Of a stretch of DNA of 64,000 nt, positions 1-8,359 are shown in pieces (the stretch's first letter is position 1; every line of letters begins with the position of its first letter). Source of the DNA: VRUE01 sp963774555 (GTDB lineage: Bacteria > Actinomycetota > Thermoleophilia > Solirubrobacterales > 70-9); the NCBI GenBank assembly GCA_963774555.1, contig CAVZFL010000001.1, positions 1,612,001 through 1,676,000 of the forward strand. The letters are read 5' to 3'. A program made the position numbers and the translations under genes. The notes beneath the pieces are model-generated. The model worked only from the letters and a program-made list of their open reading frames with translations. It was not told the origin of the DNA and searched no databases.

Positions 1-1
1 G

Positions 2-457
2 CTGGCCGTCGGCCTCGTCCTCACCGGGCCGATCGTCGAAGCGGTCGCCGGGCCGATCGGCCTCAGCGGTACGGCGGTCGACGTCTGGAGCGTCGCCAAG
101 TGGCCGGCGATGGCGGCGATCTTCGTCCTCATGGTCGATCTCCTCTATTACGCCTCGCCGAACGCGAAGCTACGCGGCTTCCGCTGGGTGACGCCGGGCT
201 GCCTGGTCGCGATCGCGATCTGGGCGCTCGCCTCAGCCGCCTTTGCCCTCTACGTCGCCAACTTCGGCTCCTACGACAAGACCTACGGCGCCCTCGGTGG
301 CCTGATCGCTCTGCTCGTCTGGCTCTGGATCAGCAACCTGGCGATCCTCTTCGGCCACCAGCTCAACTCCGAGCGCGAGCGCAGCGCCGAGATCGAGGAA
401 GGCGTGCCGCAGGCCAAGCGGGAGATCCAGCTCGAGCCGCGGGCCGGGCCGACGTAA
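2..457 (+). CDS. YihY/BrkB-family inner-membrane protein (3' part)
   Basis: The 5' end lies outside the window; about 151 codons remain and end at a TAA. What is visible is the C-terminal half of a YihY/BrkB (formerly 'RNase BN') multi-spanning membrane protein. Hydrophobic segments occur around residues 35-48, 68-90 and 98-116 of the fragment. The family-typical region GALGGLIALLVWLWISN is followed by LFGHQLNSE, where the last membrane helix ends and an acidic, charged cytoplasmic tail begins. The family is widespread and its biochemical role is unsettled; some members have been linked to transport. The next gene converges on it with only eight bases between the stops. Identification rests on the conserved C-terminal motif and hydrophobic pattern. 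Confidence 0.85.
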   Translation: MAVGLVLTGPIVEAVAGPIGLSGTAVDVWSVAKWPAMAAIFVLMVDLLYYASPNAKLRGFRWVTPGCLVAIAIWALASAAFALYVANFGSYDKTYGALGGLIALLVWLWISNLAILFGHQLNSERERSAEIEEGVPQAKREIQLEPRAGPT

Positions 458-465
458 AGTCGGGC

Positions 466-1254
466 TCAGCGTACGTAGCGCGCCCAGTCGATGTAGCCGA
501 TCGCCTCCCGTCCGATCACATCGCCGTCAGCCCCGTAGGCGACCACTTCTCGTGGCCCGCGGCCGGGCTCGACCAGGAGAACGAAACCGCCGTCGATGCC
601 GCTGACCTCCAGGGGAGAACCGGAGTCGTAGACGAGCTGCAGGCTCTTCACGGCCTGGGCGCTGATCCCGAAGAGGGGAACATGGCCGTGCGCGTCGGCG
701 TGCTGCATCGAGCCCGGACCGAGCACCTCGAGGGCGCTATGGCGGAAGTTGCGCGCCGTGTATCCGCCCATGCCGACCCCGGTGTTGCCGAGGTCGAAAC
801 CGAGCGCACCGCTGCGTTCGATGTAGGCGAAGAGCTTGTAGCCCCCGGCGGCGGCGATCACCCGTGGCTCGTGCACATGGCGGCGCGACCAGGCGCCTTC
901 GTGGAAATAGGTGGGCGCTTCCCGGTGCGCTTTCAGCGGCACTCCTGGAGCGCTGGCGGAGTCGCCACCGAGCCAGCGGGAGAAGCTGCCGGCCACGTCG
1001 TCGGCAGTGTCCTCGATCGCGGCACGGGTCCCGGGCACCGCGTAGGAAACGGCGATCAGAAGGGCGAGCGCAGCCATTGCCGGCAGGGCGAGGCGCCGCC
1101 AGCCCGTCTCTCGCCGGCCACGCCACCTGCCACGCCACCTGGCCGGCTCCAGTCGCGCGAGCACGTTTGCGACCTCGGCCTCGCTCGGCTCGAGTCTGCG
1201 TGCCCGGGCGAACGCGGCTCGCAGCTGGCTCTCGTCAATTGGGAGCGTCGACAT
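466..1254 (-). CDS. Single-pass membrane protein, probable anti-sigma factor partner
   Basis: 262 aa. The N-terminal ~50 residues are charged and cytoplasmic-looking, followed by one membrane helix around residues 53-70 (LALPAMAALALLIAVSYAV) and an exported C-terminal domain of about 190 residues rich in Gly, His and beta-type sequence. I do not recognise the outer domain. Its ATG lies three bases after the stop of the ECF sigma factor gene, so the two are almost certainly co-transcribed. That arrangement and the topology (short cytoplasmic domain, one helix, outer sensor domain) fit a membrane anti-sigma factor, although I see no clear zinc-binding HxxxCxxC motif. The functional call is inferred from context. 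Confidence 0.6.
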   Translation of the reverse strand: MSTLPIDESQLRAAFARARRLEPSEAEVANVLARLEPARWRGRWRGRRETGWRRLALPAMAALALLIAVSYAVPGTRAAIEDTADDVAGSFSRWLGGDSASAPGVPLKAHREAPTYFHEGAWSRRHVHEPRVIAAAGGYKLFAYIERSGALGFDLGNTGVGMGGYTARNFRHSALEVLGPGSMQHADAHGHVPLFGISAQAVKSLQLVYDSGSPLEVSGIDGGFVLLVEPGRGPREVVAYGADGDVIGREAIGYIDWARYVR

Positions 1255-1257
1255 CTT

Positions 1258-1857
1258 TCAGCCTCCTTTGAAGACGAGCGCGAGCTCGGCAAGTTGACTG
1301 TCTTCGCGCAGCGCGCCCCGCCCACGGGAGAGCAGCGCGTGCACCGTGCCGGTGCGGCAGTTGAGCGCCGTGGCGATCTCGGCGTCGGAGAGGTCGTGGA
1401 CGTAGCGCAACGCCAGCGCCAAGCGCTGTTTGGCCGGCAGCTCGGCGAGGGCCGCCGCTAGGGCGCCGCGGGCGGCGAGGATCGCGTCGTGGTCGAGACC
1501 CTCGGGTGGCGACGGTAGGTCAGAGTCGTTGAGGAGGGCGAGCGGTGTTTCAGCGGCGCTCGCGCGTCGACGCTTCTTCAACCGCCGCAGGGTCCGGCGC
1601 ACCGTGATCCGGTGGACCCAGGCATTGAAGGCCTCGGGCTCACGCAGCTTGTCGAGCGAGCCCAGGACATCGATCGCGACCTCCTGCGCGACGTCCGCTG
1701 CCTCCTCGCGACTTTCGACCAGGGCGGAGGCGGTGCGCAGCGCCAGTCGGGTGGCCGTTCGCGCCAGCTCTTCGGTTGTGCGACGGTCCCCGTCTTGCCA
1801 GCGTCGCACTGCGTTGGCGCTCGAACTCTCCTCCGTTCTGGCGATTTGCGAACCCAT
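1258..1857 (-). CDS. ECF-type RNA polymerase sigma factor
   Basis: 199 aa. Region 2 lies around residues 25-95, with a helix containing the AADVAQEVAIDVL stretch that corresponds to the core-binding and -10 recognition area, followed by AFNAWVHRITVRRTLRRLKKRRR. A variable linker follows. Region 4 lies around residues 130-185 (LAALAELPAKQRLALALRYV, then DLSDAEIATALNCRTGTVHALLSRGRGAL), the helix-turn-helix that binds the -35 element. Length and layout are normal for an ECF factor. It is the first gene of a two-gene unit with the adjacent membrane protein, its likely regulator. The target promoters are not evident from this window. Confidence 0.93.
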   Translation of the reverse strand: MGSQIARTEESSSANAVRRWQDGDRRTTEELARTATRLALRTASALVESREEAADVAQEVAIDVLGSLDKLREPEAFNAWVHRITVRRTLRRLKKRRRASAAETPLALLNDSDLPSPPEGLDHDAILAARGALAAALAELPAKQRLALALRYVHDLSDAEIATALNCRTGTVHALLSRGRGALREDSQLAELALVFKGG

Positions 1858-1964
1858 CTACCGGCCTAGTGTGCGCGGGGCGCCAAAACCTTGCACGCCA
1901 AGGGACCGCGATGTCGAGGCGGTCAGGCGCCGGGTACGAGCCGAAAGAGCGCTTTGACGAGCGG

Positions 1965-4928
1965 CTATTTGGTCGCGGTCAGCGTCGCGCTCGTGTAGGA
2001 GGTGCCTTCGGAGGTCGCCACCGTGAGGATTTCGGTGAAGCTGCCGGATGCCCGCGAGGTGAAGGTGAAGGTCGTCGCCGATTCGGCGGCTCCGGTGCTG
2101 GGGATTGCCAGCGGCGTGCCGCTGACCGTGCCGGTGCCGTTGGTCGTCACTTTCGCGGCGTGACCGATGCCGAGGGCGCTGACGGTGTTGCCGTAGGTGT
2201 CGGCGACGGTGACTTTTGCTTTCACGGTGCCGCTGTTGCCGAGGCCGGTCAGGGTGCAGGTGAAGAGGCAGGTTGAGCCGAGCGAGCCGGCGCTCACGTT
2301 GATGTTGGTCAGGGCCCACTTCGAGGCGGTTGCAGGGGTGACGGTAAAGGCGATCGGGACGGCGCTCGAGATCGAGCCGTCGCTGACCGAGAGGTTGGCC
2401 GATTCCGCCCGGTAGAGCTTCAGCAGGCCGTTTTTGGAGGAGCTGACCGAGGCCACCCCCGAGGTGAAGGAGATCGCCGTGGCGGTGCCGAGCGGGGTCG
2501 CGGTGCCGGCGCTGCTGACGACCGTCGGGGCCGTCGCGTTGGGACTTGCCGAGGCGCCGGTGTAGGTGAGTTCGTGAGACCCGGCGTAGGTCGTGACCGT
2601 ATTGCCGTAGCTGTCCTGAGCAGTGGTGGTGAGATTGGACGAGCCTCCTGCGGCGAGGCTGGTCGCCGAGGCGGAGAAGGCGAATTTGATTGCCGTTCCG
2701 GGTGCGACCGTCACGACAAGCGCGGTCGGGGTCAGGAGAGTCCCATCGGTGGCTTTGAGGCTGGTCGAGCCGGTCTTGTAGAGCTTCATCGCACCGTTTT
2801 TGGTGCCGCTGACGGTGGCCACGCCGGCGCTGAAGTTGGTTGCGGTGGCGCTGGCGAAGGCCACGTCGGCGCCGGCCGAGTCGGAGACGGTGGGGAGGAC
2901 TCCGGTCGGGCTCGCCGAGGCGGTGGAGTAGGTAAGGCTGTGCGAGCCGGTGTAGGCGGTCGCGACGTTGCCGTAGGTGTCCTGGGCGGTGGTGGTGAGG
3001 TTGTCTGTTTCGCCGACCGTCGGTGTGGTGCTGGTCGCCGTGAGGACGAATTTCGCCGCAGCGGCCGAGGTCACGGTCACTTCGAGTGGCGTCGCGGTCG
3101 AGATCGAGCCGTCGCTGACTTCGATGTCGGCTTCGCCGCTGGCGTAGATCTTCATCAGGCCGTTTTTCGACGAGGTGACGGTGGCGACGCCGGCGGTGAA
3201 GCTGATTGCGGTGGCCGTTCCGAAGGCGGTTGCCGTGCCGGAGCTGTTGGCGACGGTCGGTTTGTTGGTGCCGACGGTCGCCGCCCCCGAGAAGGTGAGG
3301 TTGTGCGAGCCCGTATACCCCGTGGCGGTGTTGCCGTATGCATCCAGGGCGGTGGTCGTGAGGTTGGAGGAGCCGCCCGCGGTCAGGCTGGTCACCGAGG
3401 CGGAGAGGGTGAATTTCGCCGCGGTCGCCGCGGCCACGGTGACGACGAGGGGGGTGGGGGTGAGCAGGGCGCCGTCGGTGGCCGTGAGGCTGGTCGAGCC
3501 ACCTTTGTAGAGCTTCATCGCACCGTTTTTCGAGGCGGTGACCGTGGCGACGCCGGCGCTGAATGCCAATGTGGTGGCGCCGCCGAAGGCGATCTCGCTC
3601 CCCGCCGAGCTCGAGACCGTGGGCACGGTTCCGTTTGGGCCTGCCGAGGCCCCGGAGAAGGTGAGGTCGTGGGAACCGCTGTACGAGGTCGCGACGTTGC
3701 CGTAGCTGTCCTGTGCGCTCACGGTGAGGTTGTCCGCTTCGCCCGCAATGGGCGTGGTGGTGACCGCGGTGAGCGCGAACTTGGCTGCCGCGCTCGACGC
3801 CACTGTCACCGCCAGTGGCGTCACGGTCGTGACCGTGCCTTCGGTGGCCGCGATGCTCGCGGATTCGGCCTTGTAGAGCGTCATCACACCGTTTTTGCCG
3901 GAGGTGACCGTGGCCACGCCGGCGCTGAAGCTGATCGCGGTGGCTGTCCCGAAGGCGATCGCGCTGCCGGAGCTGTTGGCGACTGTCGGTTTGTTGGTGC
4001 CGATCGTCGCCGCTCCGGAGAAGGTGAGGTTGTGGGAGCCGGTGTAGGTGATCGCCAGGTTGCCGTAGGCGTCCTGGGCGGTGATCGTGAGGTTGTCCGC
4101 TTCCCCAGCCGTAGGGGTGGCGGTGGCAGCGGCGAGCGAGAACTTTGCGGCCGTCGCCGCGGCAACGGTCACTTCCAGCGGCGCCGTGGTTGAGATCGAG
4201 CCGTCGCTTGCTTCGATGTCGGCTTCGCCTTTCGCGAAGAGCTTCATCACGCCGTTCGTGGAGGCGGAGACCGTGGCGACGCCGGAGCTGAAGTTGAGCG
4301 CGGTCGGACTGCCGAAGGCGACCGCGCTGCCGGAGCTGTTGGCGACGGTCGCCACGGTGCCGTTGGGACTGGCCGGAGCGCCGCTGAAGGTCAGTTCGTG
4401 CGAGCCGGCGTAGGTGGTGACCGTGCTTCCTTTTGCGTCCTTCGCGGTGATCGTCAGGTTGTCGGCGGCGCCGGCGGTCGGCGTCAGCGAGGCGGCGCCG
4501 AGCACGAGGTGGTCGGCCGGGCCGACCGTGACGGTCGCCGCTTTGGCCGAGCCCGTCGCCGTCCAGGAGCGCCATTTCGCCGTGACCACGTAGGTGTAGG
4601 TCCCGGGTTCGAGGCCGCTGTCGGTACAGGTGACGACGGTGAGCACGGGTGCGCAGGTCCCGCTGGCGCTGTTGCCGTCGCGGCTGACCGAGTAGGTGAC
4701 CGCTCCCGAACCGGGAGCGGTGACGACGGCCCAGGTCAGCGCGACCGTCCCTCCGGCGGCCGGCGTGGCGGTGGCGATCGTCGGTTTGGCCAGCTGTGAG
4801 ATGCCGGTTGGGGTGCTGTCGCCGGCGCCCGTCGTGGTGAAGTAGGCGACGGCGGTGCCCGCCGCGCTTATGGCCAGCACGGCAAACGCCACCATCCCGG
4901 CGATCCCGTTGGGAAGCAGCCGCCTCAT
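1965..4928 (-). CDS. Large secreted protein with tandem Ig-like/beta-sandwich repeats
   Basis: 987 aa. A signal/anchor sequence occupies residues 1-30 (basic MRRLLPNG, then a hydrophobic helix ending near AVAYFTTTGAG). A fibronectin-like segment follows (about residues 45-130, ending in TYTYVVTAKWRSW). Six repeats of about 125 residues then run to about residue 875. Each begins with a strand such as AAKFSLAAATATPTAGEADNL, contains Q-D-x-Y-G-N, has a central S-H-x-L-T-F/Y-S segment and ends in a strand containing PLxVTV. The C-terminal unit is divergent and contains a two-cysteine insertion. The pattern is that of invasin/Big-type Ig-like repeats in surface adhesins or fibres. It overlaps the upstream gene by four bases (ATGA), the last of three genes for secreted proteins. 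Confidence 0.8.
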   Translation of the reverse strand: MRRLLPNGIAGMVAFAVLAISAAGTAVAYFTTTGAGDSTPTGISQLAKPTIATATPAAGGTVALTWAVVTAPGSGAVTYSVSRDGNSASGTCAPVLTVVTCTDSGLEPGTYTYVVTAKWRSWTATGSAKAATVTVGPADHLVLGAASLTPTAGAADNLTITAKDAKGSTVTTYAGSHELTFSGAPASPNGTVATVANSSGSAVAFGSPTALNFSSGVATVSASTNGVMKLFAKGEADIEASDGSISTTAPLEVTVAAATAAKFSLAAATATPTAGEADNLTITAQDAYGNLAITYTGSHNLTFSGAATIGTNKPTVANSSGSAIAFGTATAISFSAGVATVTSGKNGVMTLYKAESASIAATEGTVTTVTPLAVTVASSAAAKFALTAVTTTPIAGEADNLTVSAQDSYGNVATSYSGSHDLTFSGASAGPNGTVPTVSSSAGSEIAFGGATTLAFSAGVATVTASKNGAMKLYKGGSTSLTATDGALLTPTPLVVTVAAATAAKFTLSASVTSLTAGGSSNLTTTALDAYGNTATGYTGSHNLTFSGAATVGTNKPTVANSSGTATAFGTATAISFTAGVATVTSSKNGLMKIYASGEADIEVSDGSISTATPLEVTVTSAAAAKFVLTATSTTPTVGETDNLTTTAQDTYGNVATAYTGSHSLTYSTASASPTGVLPTVSDSAGADVAFASATATNFSAGVATVSGTKNGAMKLYKTGSTSLKATDGTLLTPTALVVTVAPGTAIKFAFSASATSLAAGGSSNLTTTAQDSYGNTVTTYAGSHELTYTGASASPNATAPTVVSSAGTATPLGTATAISFTSGVASVSSSKNGLLKLYRAESANLSVSDGSISSAVPIAFTVTPATASKWALTNINVSAGSLGSTCLFTCTLTGLGNSGTVKAKVTVADTYGNTVSALGIGHAAKVTTNGTGTVSGTPLAIPSTGAAESATTFTFTSRASGSFTEILTVATSEGTSYTSATLTATK

Positions 4929-5668
4929 CCTCGCGCCGTCCCCGAGAACGCGAGCGGGAACTGGGCCCGCTGGCAGGCATCCTGGCTCACCGGCAGATCG
5001 CGCAGTTGGATCGACGGCGCCGAGACGCCCGGCGCCGGCAGACTTACCGAGCCGCTTGCAGGCACCTTGACCGGGGCGGCGGCAGAGGCGCTCGACCCGA
5101 TCAAGACGAGGTTTTCGGCACTGCCGCAGCCCGGTGGGTCAGCCGTCGCCCTGACCTGCAGGCTGGTGACGAAGATCGGCACCGGGTTCGGGTTGACGAT
5201 CGTCACCGGCAGCGCCTGCGCGGGCGCCCCGGGGTAGAGGGCGCTCAGGCCACCGAGTTGCGGCACGATCGAGAACTCCTTCGGCTCCAGCACTTGCCAG
5301 CGGAAGCGAGCGGTCCGGCTGTGCTTTCCCCGCGCACCGGCGCTGCGCACCGAGAAGCTGTGGCTGCCGGTCGCCAGCTTGCTGAAGCTCACCGGCGCCT
5401 GGCAGCTGCTCCACGAACGGGCGTCGAGCCGGCACTGGAAGCGCGCCCTGCCGCCGCGGACCGCGAAGGCGAACTTGGCATTTGTCGATGTGGCCAGCTT
5501 GTCGGGGTGCATGGTGATTCTGGGTTTTGGCAGCGGTCCGCTTCCCTGACTCCGCTGCGCCCGGGCGGTGGAGTCAGGGCCGTGGTCCCGGGGGGTGGCC
5601 GCGTAGGCAACAGCGCCGAGGCCGGCGATCCCGGCCAGCACGGCAAGCATGCCGCGCGTGGTGCGCAT
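4925..5668 (-). CDS. Secreted surface protein of unknown function
   Basis: 247 aa. A signal peptide covers about residues 1-24 (MRTTRG followed by LAVLAGIAGLGAVAYAA). A first domain (residues 50-128) contains FQCRLDARSWSSC and resembles the short beta-sandwich 'xFxCxLDxxxWxxCxSP' repeats common in actinobacterial surface proteins. The second half (residues 135-247) is a beta-rich domain with NPNPVPIFVTSL and a C-terminal SQDAC...F motif that is also seen in the first protein of the operon (NQDAC near its end), suggesting the two outer domains are related. It sits between two other secreted-protein genes, 22 bases after the first and overlapping the third by four bases. No enzymatic motif is visible. 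Confidence 0.7.
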   Translation of the reverse strand: MRTTRGMLAVLAGIAGLGAVAYAATPRDHGPDSTARAQRSQGSGPLPKPRITMHPDKLATSTNAKFAFAVRGGRARFQCRLDARSWSSCQAPVSFSKLATGSHSFSVRSAGARGKHSRTARFRWQVLEPKEFSIVPQLGGLSALYPGAPAQALPVTIVNPNPVPIFVTSLQVRATADPPGCGSAENLVLIGSSASAAAPVKVPASGSVSLPAPGVSAPSIQLRDLPVSQDACQRAQFPLAFSGTARG

Positions 5669-5690
5669 GGCCTCCTCAACCTCCGCGGCT

Positions 5691-6161
5691 CTAGTTGTTG
5701 GTCAGGTGCAGCGTCAGCGTCGCGCCCTGGCAGGCATCCTGGTTGGTGCCCGTTTCGTTCATCGTCAGCGTCCCGGTGGCGGCCACGCTCTGCCCGTTGC
5801 CGGGGTTGACCACCTGGTTGACCGGAACCGCCGCCATCGAGAAGTCGGGGTTGCCACCGCTGATCGTGGTGCTGCAGCTCGAGTGCGCTCCGTCGACGGA
5901 GATGCTCGCGAGGCTGACCGTGCCGACCCGCTGCACGCCCGAAGACGGGTTGTCAACCGTGAAGGAGACCGGCGAGGACGAGCCGGGGTAGAGGTTGGAT
6001 GAGATCGAGGCATGCAGCGTCACGACCGCGCTCGAGCCGACCGCGGCCGATCCGGTACCGGAGCCGCTTGAAGTGAAGTAACCGAGCGCGATGCCGGCGA
6101 CGGCCAGCGCGCAGGTGCAGCCGACCGCCGCAAGCGCCCTTTTTCTCGTGATCCAACCCAT
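5691..6161 (-). CDS. Small secreted beta-sandwich surface protein (first gene of surface operon)
   Basis: 156 aa from the chosen ATG at 6161. An upstream in-frame ATG at 6221 exists, but 6161 has a strong AAGGGGGAAG ribosome-binding site about ten bases ahead, and the FliA-like promoter lies too close to 6221 to allow that start. A basic N-terminus (MGWITRKRAL) and hydrophobic helix to about residue 28 lead to ALGYFTSSGSGTGSA, a signal-cleavage region reminiscent of TasA/camelysin-type surface proteins. The rest is an all-beta domain with one cysteine pair (C near residue 87 and the NQDAC cysteine near the C-terminus). I infer a fibre or coat component because it leads an operon with a large Ig-like repeat protein. 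Confidence 0.75.
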   Translation of the reverse strand: MGWITRKRALAAVGCTCALAVAGIALGYFTSSGSGTGSAAVGSSAVVTLHASISSNLYPGSSSPVSFTVDNPSSGVQRVGTVSLASISVDGAHSSCSTTISGGNPDFSMAAVPVNQVVNPGNGQSVAATGTLTMNETGTNQDACQGATLTLHLTNN

Positions 6162-6217
6162 TTCTTGCTTCCCCCTTCGTGCTTTAGCGATATAGACGGA
6201 TGATTGATCCGCCGGGG

Positions 6218-6245
6218 GCATCGGCCGATTGGGAAGGGACCTTTA
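6218..6245 (-). promoter_or_regulatory. FliA/WhiG (sigma-28)-type promoter of the surface-protein operon
   Basis: On the minus strand TAAAG (6241-6245) is followed by a 15-base spacer and GCCGATGC (6218-6225). This matches the sigma-28/WhiG consensus TAAA-N15-GCCGATAA closely. An A-rich tract precedes the -35. Transcription would begin about 50 bases before the ATG at 6161. A second copy with identical spacing lies at 8258-8285. Confidence 0.75.
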
Positions 6246-6317
6246 GCCAATCGAGGCAGAGGGATTTTTCTTTCTTGTACGTCTTGTACAAACCCCTGCA
6301 TATGACGAACGCCGGCC

Positions 6318-7635
6318 TCAGCCCGGGTCGGCAACCAGCACTTCGTCGTCGATCCCCGACTCCGGCACGATCAGGATCGCGCCCTCGCCGGTGACGTAGG
6401 CCTCCTCGCCGTGCTGGACGACGTCCATGCCGAGCGCCTCCTCGTGCTCGGCTCGCCCGCAGCGGCATCGCCAGCGCCGATCAGCTTGAGCAGGACGAAG
6501 GTGGCGACGAAGGCGTAGACGGGGCGGCCAGCGCGGCCAGCGCCTGGTCGCCGAGCTGGGCGGCGTTGCCGTAGAGGAGGCCGTCGGAGACGCCGTTCCA
6601 GGCCGAGCTGGGCGAAGAAGCCGATGAAGAGGATGCCGATGAAGCCGGCGATGCCGTGGGCGGCGAGCACGTCGAGGGTCTCGTCGACCCGGGTGCGCGG
6701 TGCGCCAGACGATGATCGCGTAGCTGGGCAGCGCCGCGAGGACGCCGAGCAGCATCGCCCAGCCGGGGCTGATGTAGCCGCCCGCCGGGGTGATCGCGAC
6801 GCAGCCGACGACGATCGCCGTCGCGGCGCCGATCGCGGTCACTTTGCGACCGCGGATCAGGTCGAGCGCGAACCAGACGACCAGGGTGCAGGCCGGGCAG
6901 TCAGCAGCGTGTTGGTGAAGGCGAGCACGCTGGCGTTGCCGGTCGAGAAGCCGCTGCCGCCGTTGAAGCCGAACCAGCCGAACCAGAGCAGGCCGGCGCC
7001 GAGCAGCACGTAGACGGCGTTGTGGGGCAGCAGCGCCTGGCGGCCGTAGTCCTTGCGGGCGCCGACGACCAGCGCCGCCGCCAGGGCGGAGAAGCCGGAG
7101 CCCATCTCGACCGGGACGCCGCCGGCGAAGTCGAGGGTGCCGCCGGCCTGCAGCCAGCCGCCGCCGAAGGCCCAGTGGGCGAGCACGGCGTAGACGCAGC
7201 ACCGACCACAGCGCGGCGAAGACGAGGAAGGCGCCGAAGCGCATGCGCTCGACCACGGCGCCGGAGACGAGGGCGACGGTGATGATGCAGAAGGTCGCCT
7301 GGAAGGCCATGAAGACGAGCTCGGGGATCGTCGTCCCTTCGCGCGGCAGCGAAGTCGACGCCGTTGAGGAAGGCGTTGCCGAGGCCGCCGATCAGGCTGC
7401 CGTCGCCGTCGAAGGCGAGCGAGTAGCCGACCGCGGCCCAGGTGACCGTGGCGACGGCGATCGCGCCGACGCACATCATGAAGGTGTTGAGGGTGTTCTT
7501 CGAGCGCACCAGGCCGGCGTAGAAGAGGCCCAGCGCCGGGGTCATCATCAGGACCAGCGCGGTCGCGACCAGCATCCAGGCGGTGTCGCCGGTGTCGATC
7601 CCAGCCACCGCGGCCAGCGCCTGCACGCCGCTCAC
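6318..7635 (-). CDS. amtB: Ammonium transporter AmtB (reading frame broken by several 1-nt indels)
   Basis: All parts of an Amt ammonium channel are present but spread over three frames. In order: a GTG start at 7635 (GVQALAAVAGIDTGDTAWML), helix with GLFYAGLVRSKNTL, MAFQATFCIITVALVSGAVVERM, the HWAFGGGWLQ segment containing the pore-region pattern, a stretch with DFAGGVPVEM where the usual Amt sequence has DFAGG(T/S)VVH, the GWFGFNGGS segment, then HGIAGFIGILFIGFF, and finally the C-terminal tail GMDVVQHGEEAYV, the GlnK-docking region of Amt proteins. At least five frame changes occur between about 7345 and 6450. The encoded residues stay conserved on both sides of each change, which points to consensus-sequence indels. 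Its GTG overlaps the glnK stop (GTGA). Confidence 0.85.
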
Positions 7636-7984
7636 TTGTCCACCGGCGTGACGGCGCCCATGTCGGTGTCGCCGGTGCGGATCCGCACCGCGTGCTCCAG
7701 CGGCAGGACGAAGATCTTGCCGTCGCCGACCTCGCCGGTGCGGGCGCCCTCGCAGAGCGCGTCGACGGTCGGCTCGACGAACTCGTCGGAGACGGCGATC
7801 TCGAAGCGGACCTTCTCGGCGAGCCCCATCTGCACGGTCGTGCCGCGGTAGGTCTCGACCCGCTCGAGCTCGCCGCCGTGCCCCTGCACGCGGCTCATCG
7901 AGACCCCCGCACCTCGGCGCGATAGAGCGCCTCGAGCACGTCGTTCGCCTTCTCCGGCCGCACGATGCCGATCACCAGCTTCAC
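7632..7984 (-). CDS. glnK: PII signalling protein GlnK (one 1-nt frameshift)
   Basis: The GTG start at 7984 follows a good AAGGGGAG ribosome-binding site and gives KLVIGIVRPEKANDVLEAL, the PII N-terminus. After VRG a single G appears missing near 7905; restoring it continues into VSMSRVQGHGGE, the T-loop and the GARTGEVGDGKIFVLPLEH signature of PII proteins. About 117 aa when repaired. The T-loop reads TYRGTTVQMGL: the tyrosine equivalent to Tyr46 is present, but the position of the modified Tyr51 is occupied by Val, so classical uridylylation/adenylylation at that site is not possible. It forms a two-gene unit with amtB and should gate ammonium import by T-loop docking. Confidence 0.85.
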
Positions 7985-8069
7985 GGTCTCCCCTTCCCAA
8001 GTTGCCGGATCGAAGCGGGGTGAGGGTAACGCGTCGCGGGGTGCCGTGTGCGGCGGCGGGGGGGCTTAC

Positions 8070-8243
8070 CTATCGCTGCGGGGAGAGAGCCCGGTGGCCG
8101 TCGCGGCGGCCGATTGCCCCCGAGTGGGCGATCGCTCCCTGCGCCTGGCGCGAGCGCCGCTGCGCCTGGCAGCGCGGGCAGCTATCCGCGCTTACTCCGC
8201 GGATCCCGCCGTACTCGGTATGACAGTGGTTGCACCGGAACAT
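8070..8243 (-). CDS. 57-aa CxxC zinc-ribbon protein
   Basis: A short reading frame starts at ATG 8243 and stops at TAG 8070-8072. The N-terminus MFRCNHCHTEYGGIRG and the following SCPRCQ supply two CxxC pairs about 21 residues apart, the arrangement of a small zinc ribbon. The C-terminal half is basic and rich in Arg, Gln and Gly. Only 13-15 bases separate the predicted FliA-type start site from the ATG, and AGGCGAG provides a plausible ribosome-binding site. The gene is upstream of and co-oriented with glnK-amtB, with about 85 bases between. I cannot assign a function; a nucleic-acid or metal-linked regulatory role is possible. Promoter plus motif make it more than a chance frame. Confidence 0.65.
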   Translation of the reverse strand: MFRCNHCHTEYGGIRGVSADSCPRCQAQRRSRQAQGAIAHSGAIGRRDGHRALSPQR

Positions 8244-8257
8244 GGTTCTCGCCTACC

Positions 8258-8285
8258 CGTTCGGCGATTCCGCCAACATCCTTTA
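8258..8285 (-). promoter_or_regulatory. FliA/WhiG (sigma-28)-type promoter of the zinc-ribbon gene
   Basis: Minus strand TAAAG (8281-8285), 15-base spacer, GCCGAACG (8258-8265). The bases GGC immediately before TAAAG and an A-rich upstream tract beginning GTACGA are shared with the promoter at 6218-6245 (GTACAA there). The predicted start falls just ahead of the ATG at 8243, and transcription may continue into glnK-amtB. Confidence 0.7.
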
Positions 8286-8359
8286 GCCAGTTCGGGGGAC
8301 TTCATTCTTTTTTCGTACTTTTGATCCAGATATGCCCGCGATGTAGACTGTCTATCTAC

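Noticed and set aside
1965..4928. CRISPR-like repeat array
   Set aside because: The repeats are about 375 bases, in frame and protein-coding, with no spacer structure.
1858..4980. Long antisense frame opposite the Ig-like repeat protein
   Set aside because: Arg/His-rich composition, no domain, and it mirrors a repeat gene with signal peptide and strong motifs. High-GC shadow.
6181..6195. Second TAAAG on the minus strand near the surface operon
   Set aside because: No GCCGA element at 15 bases downstream; it lies inside the leader.
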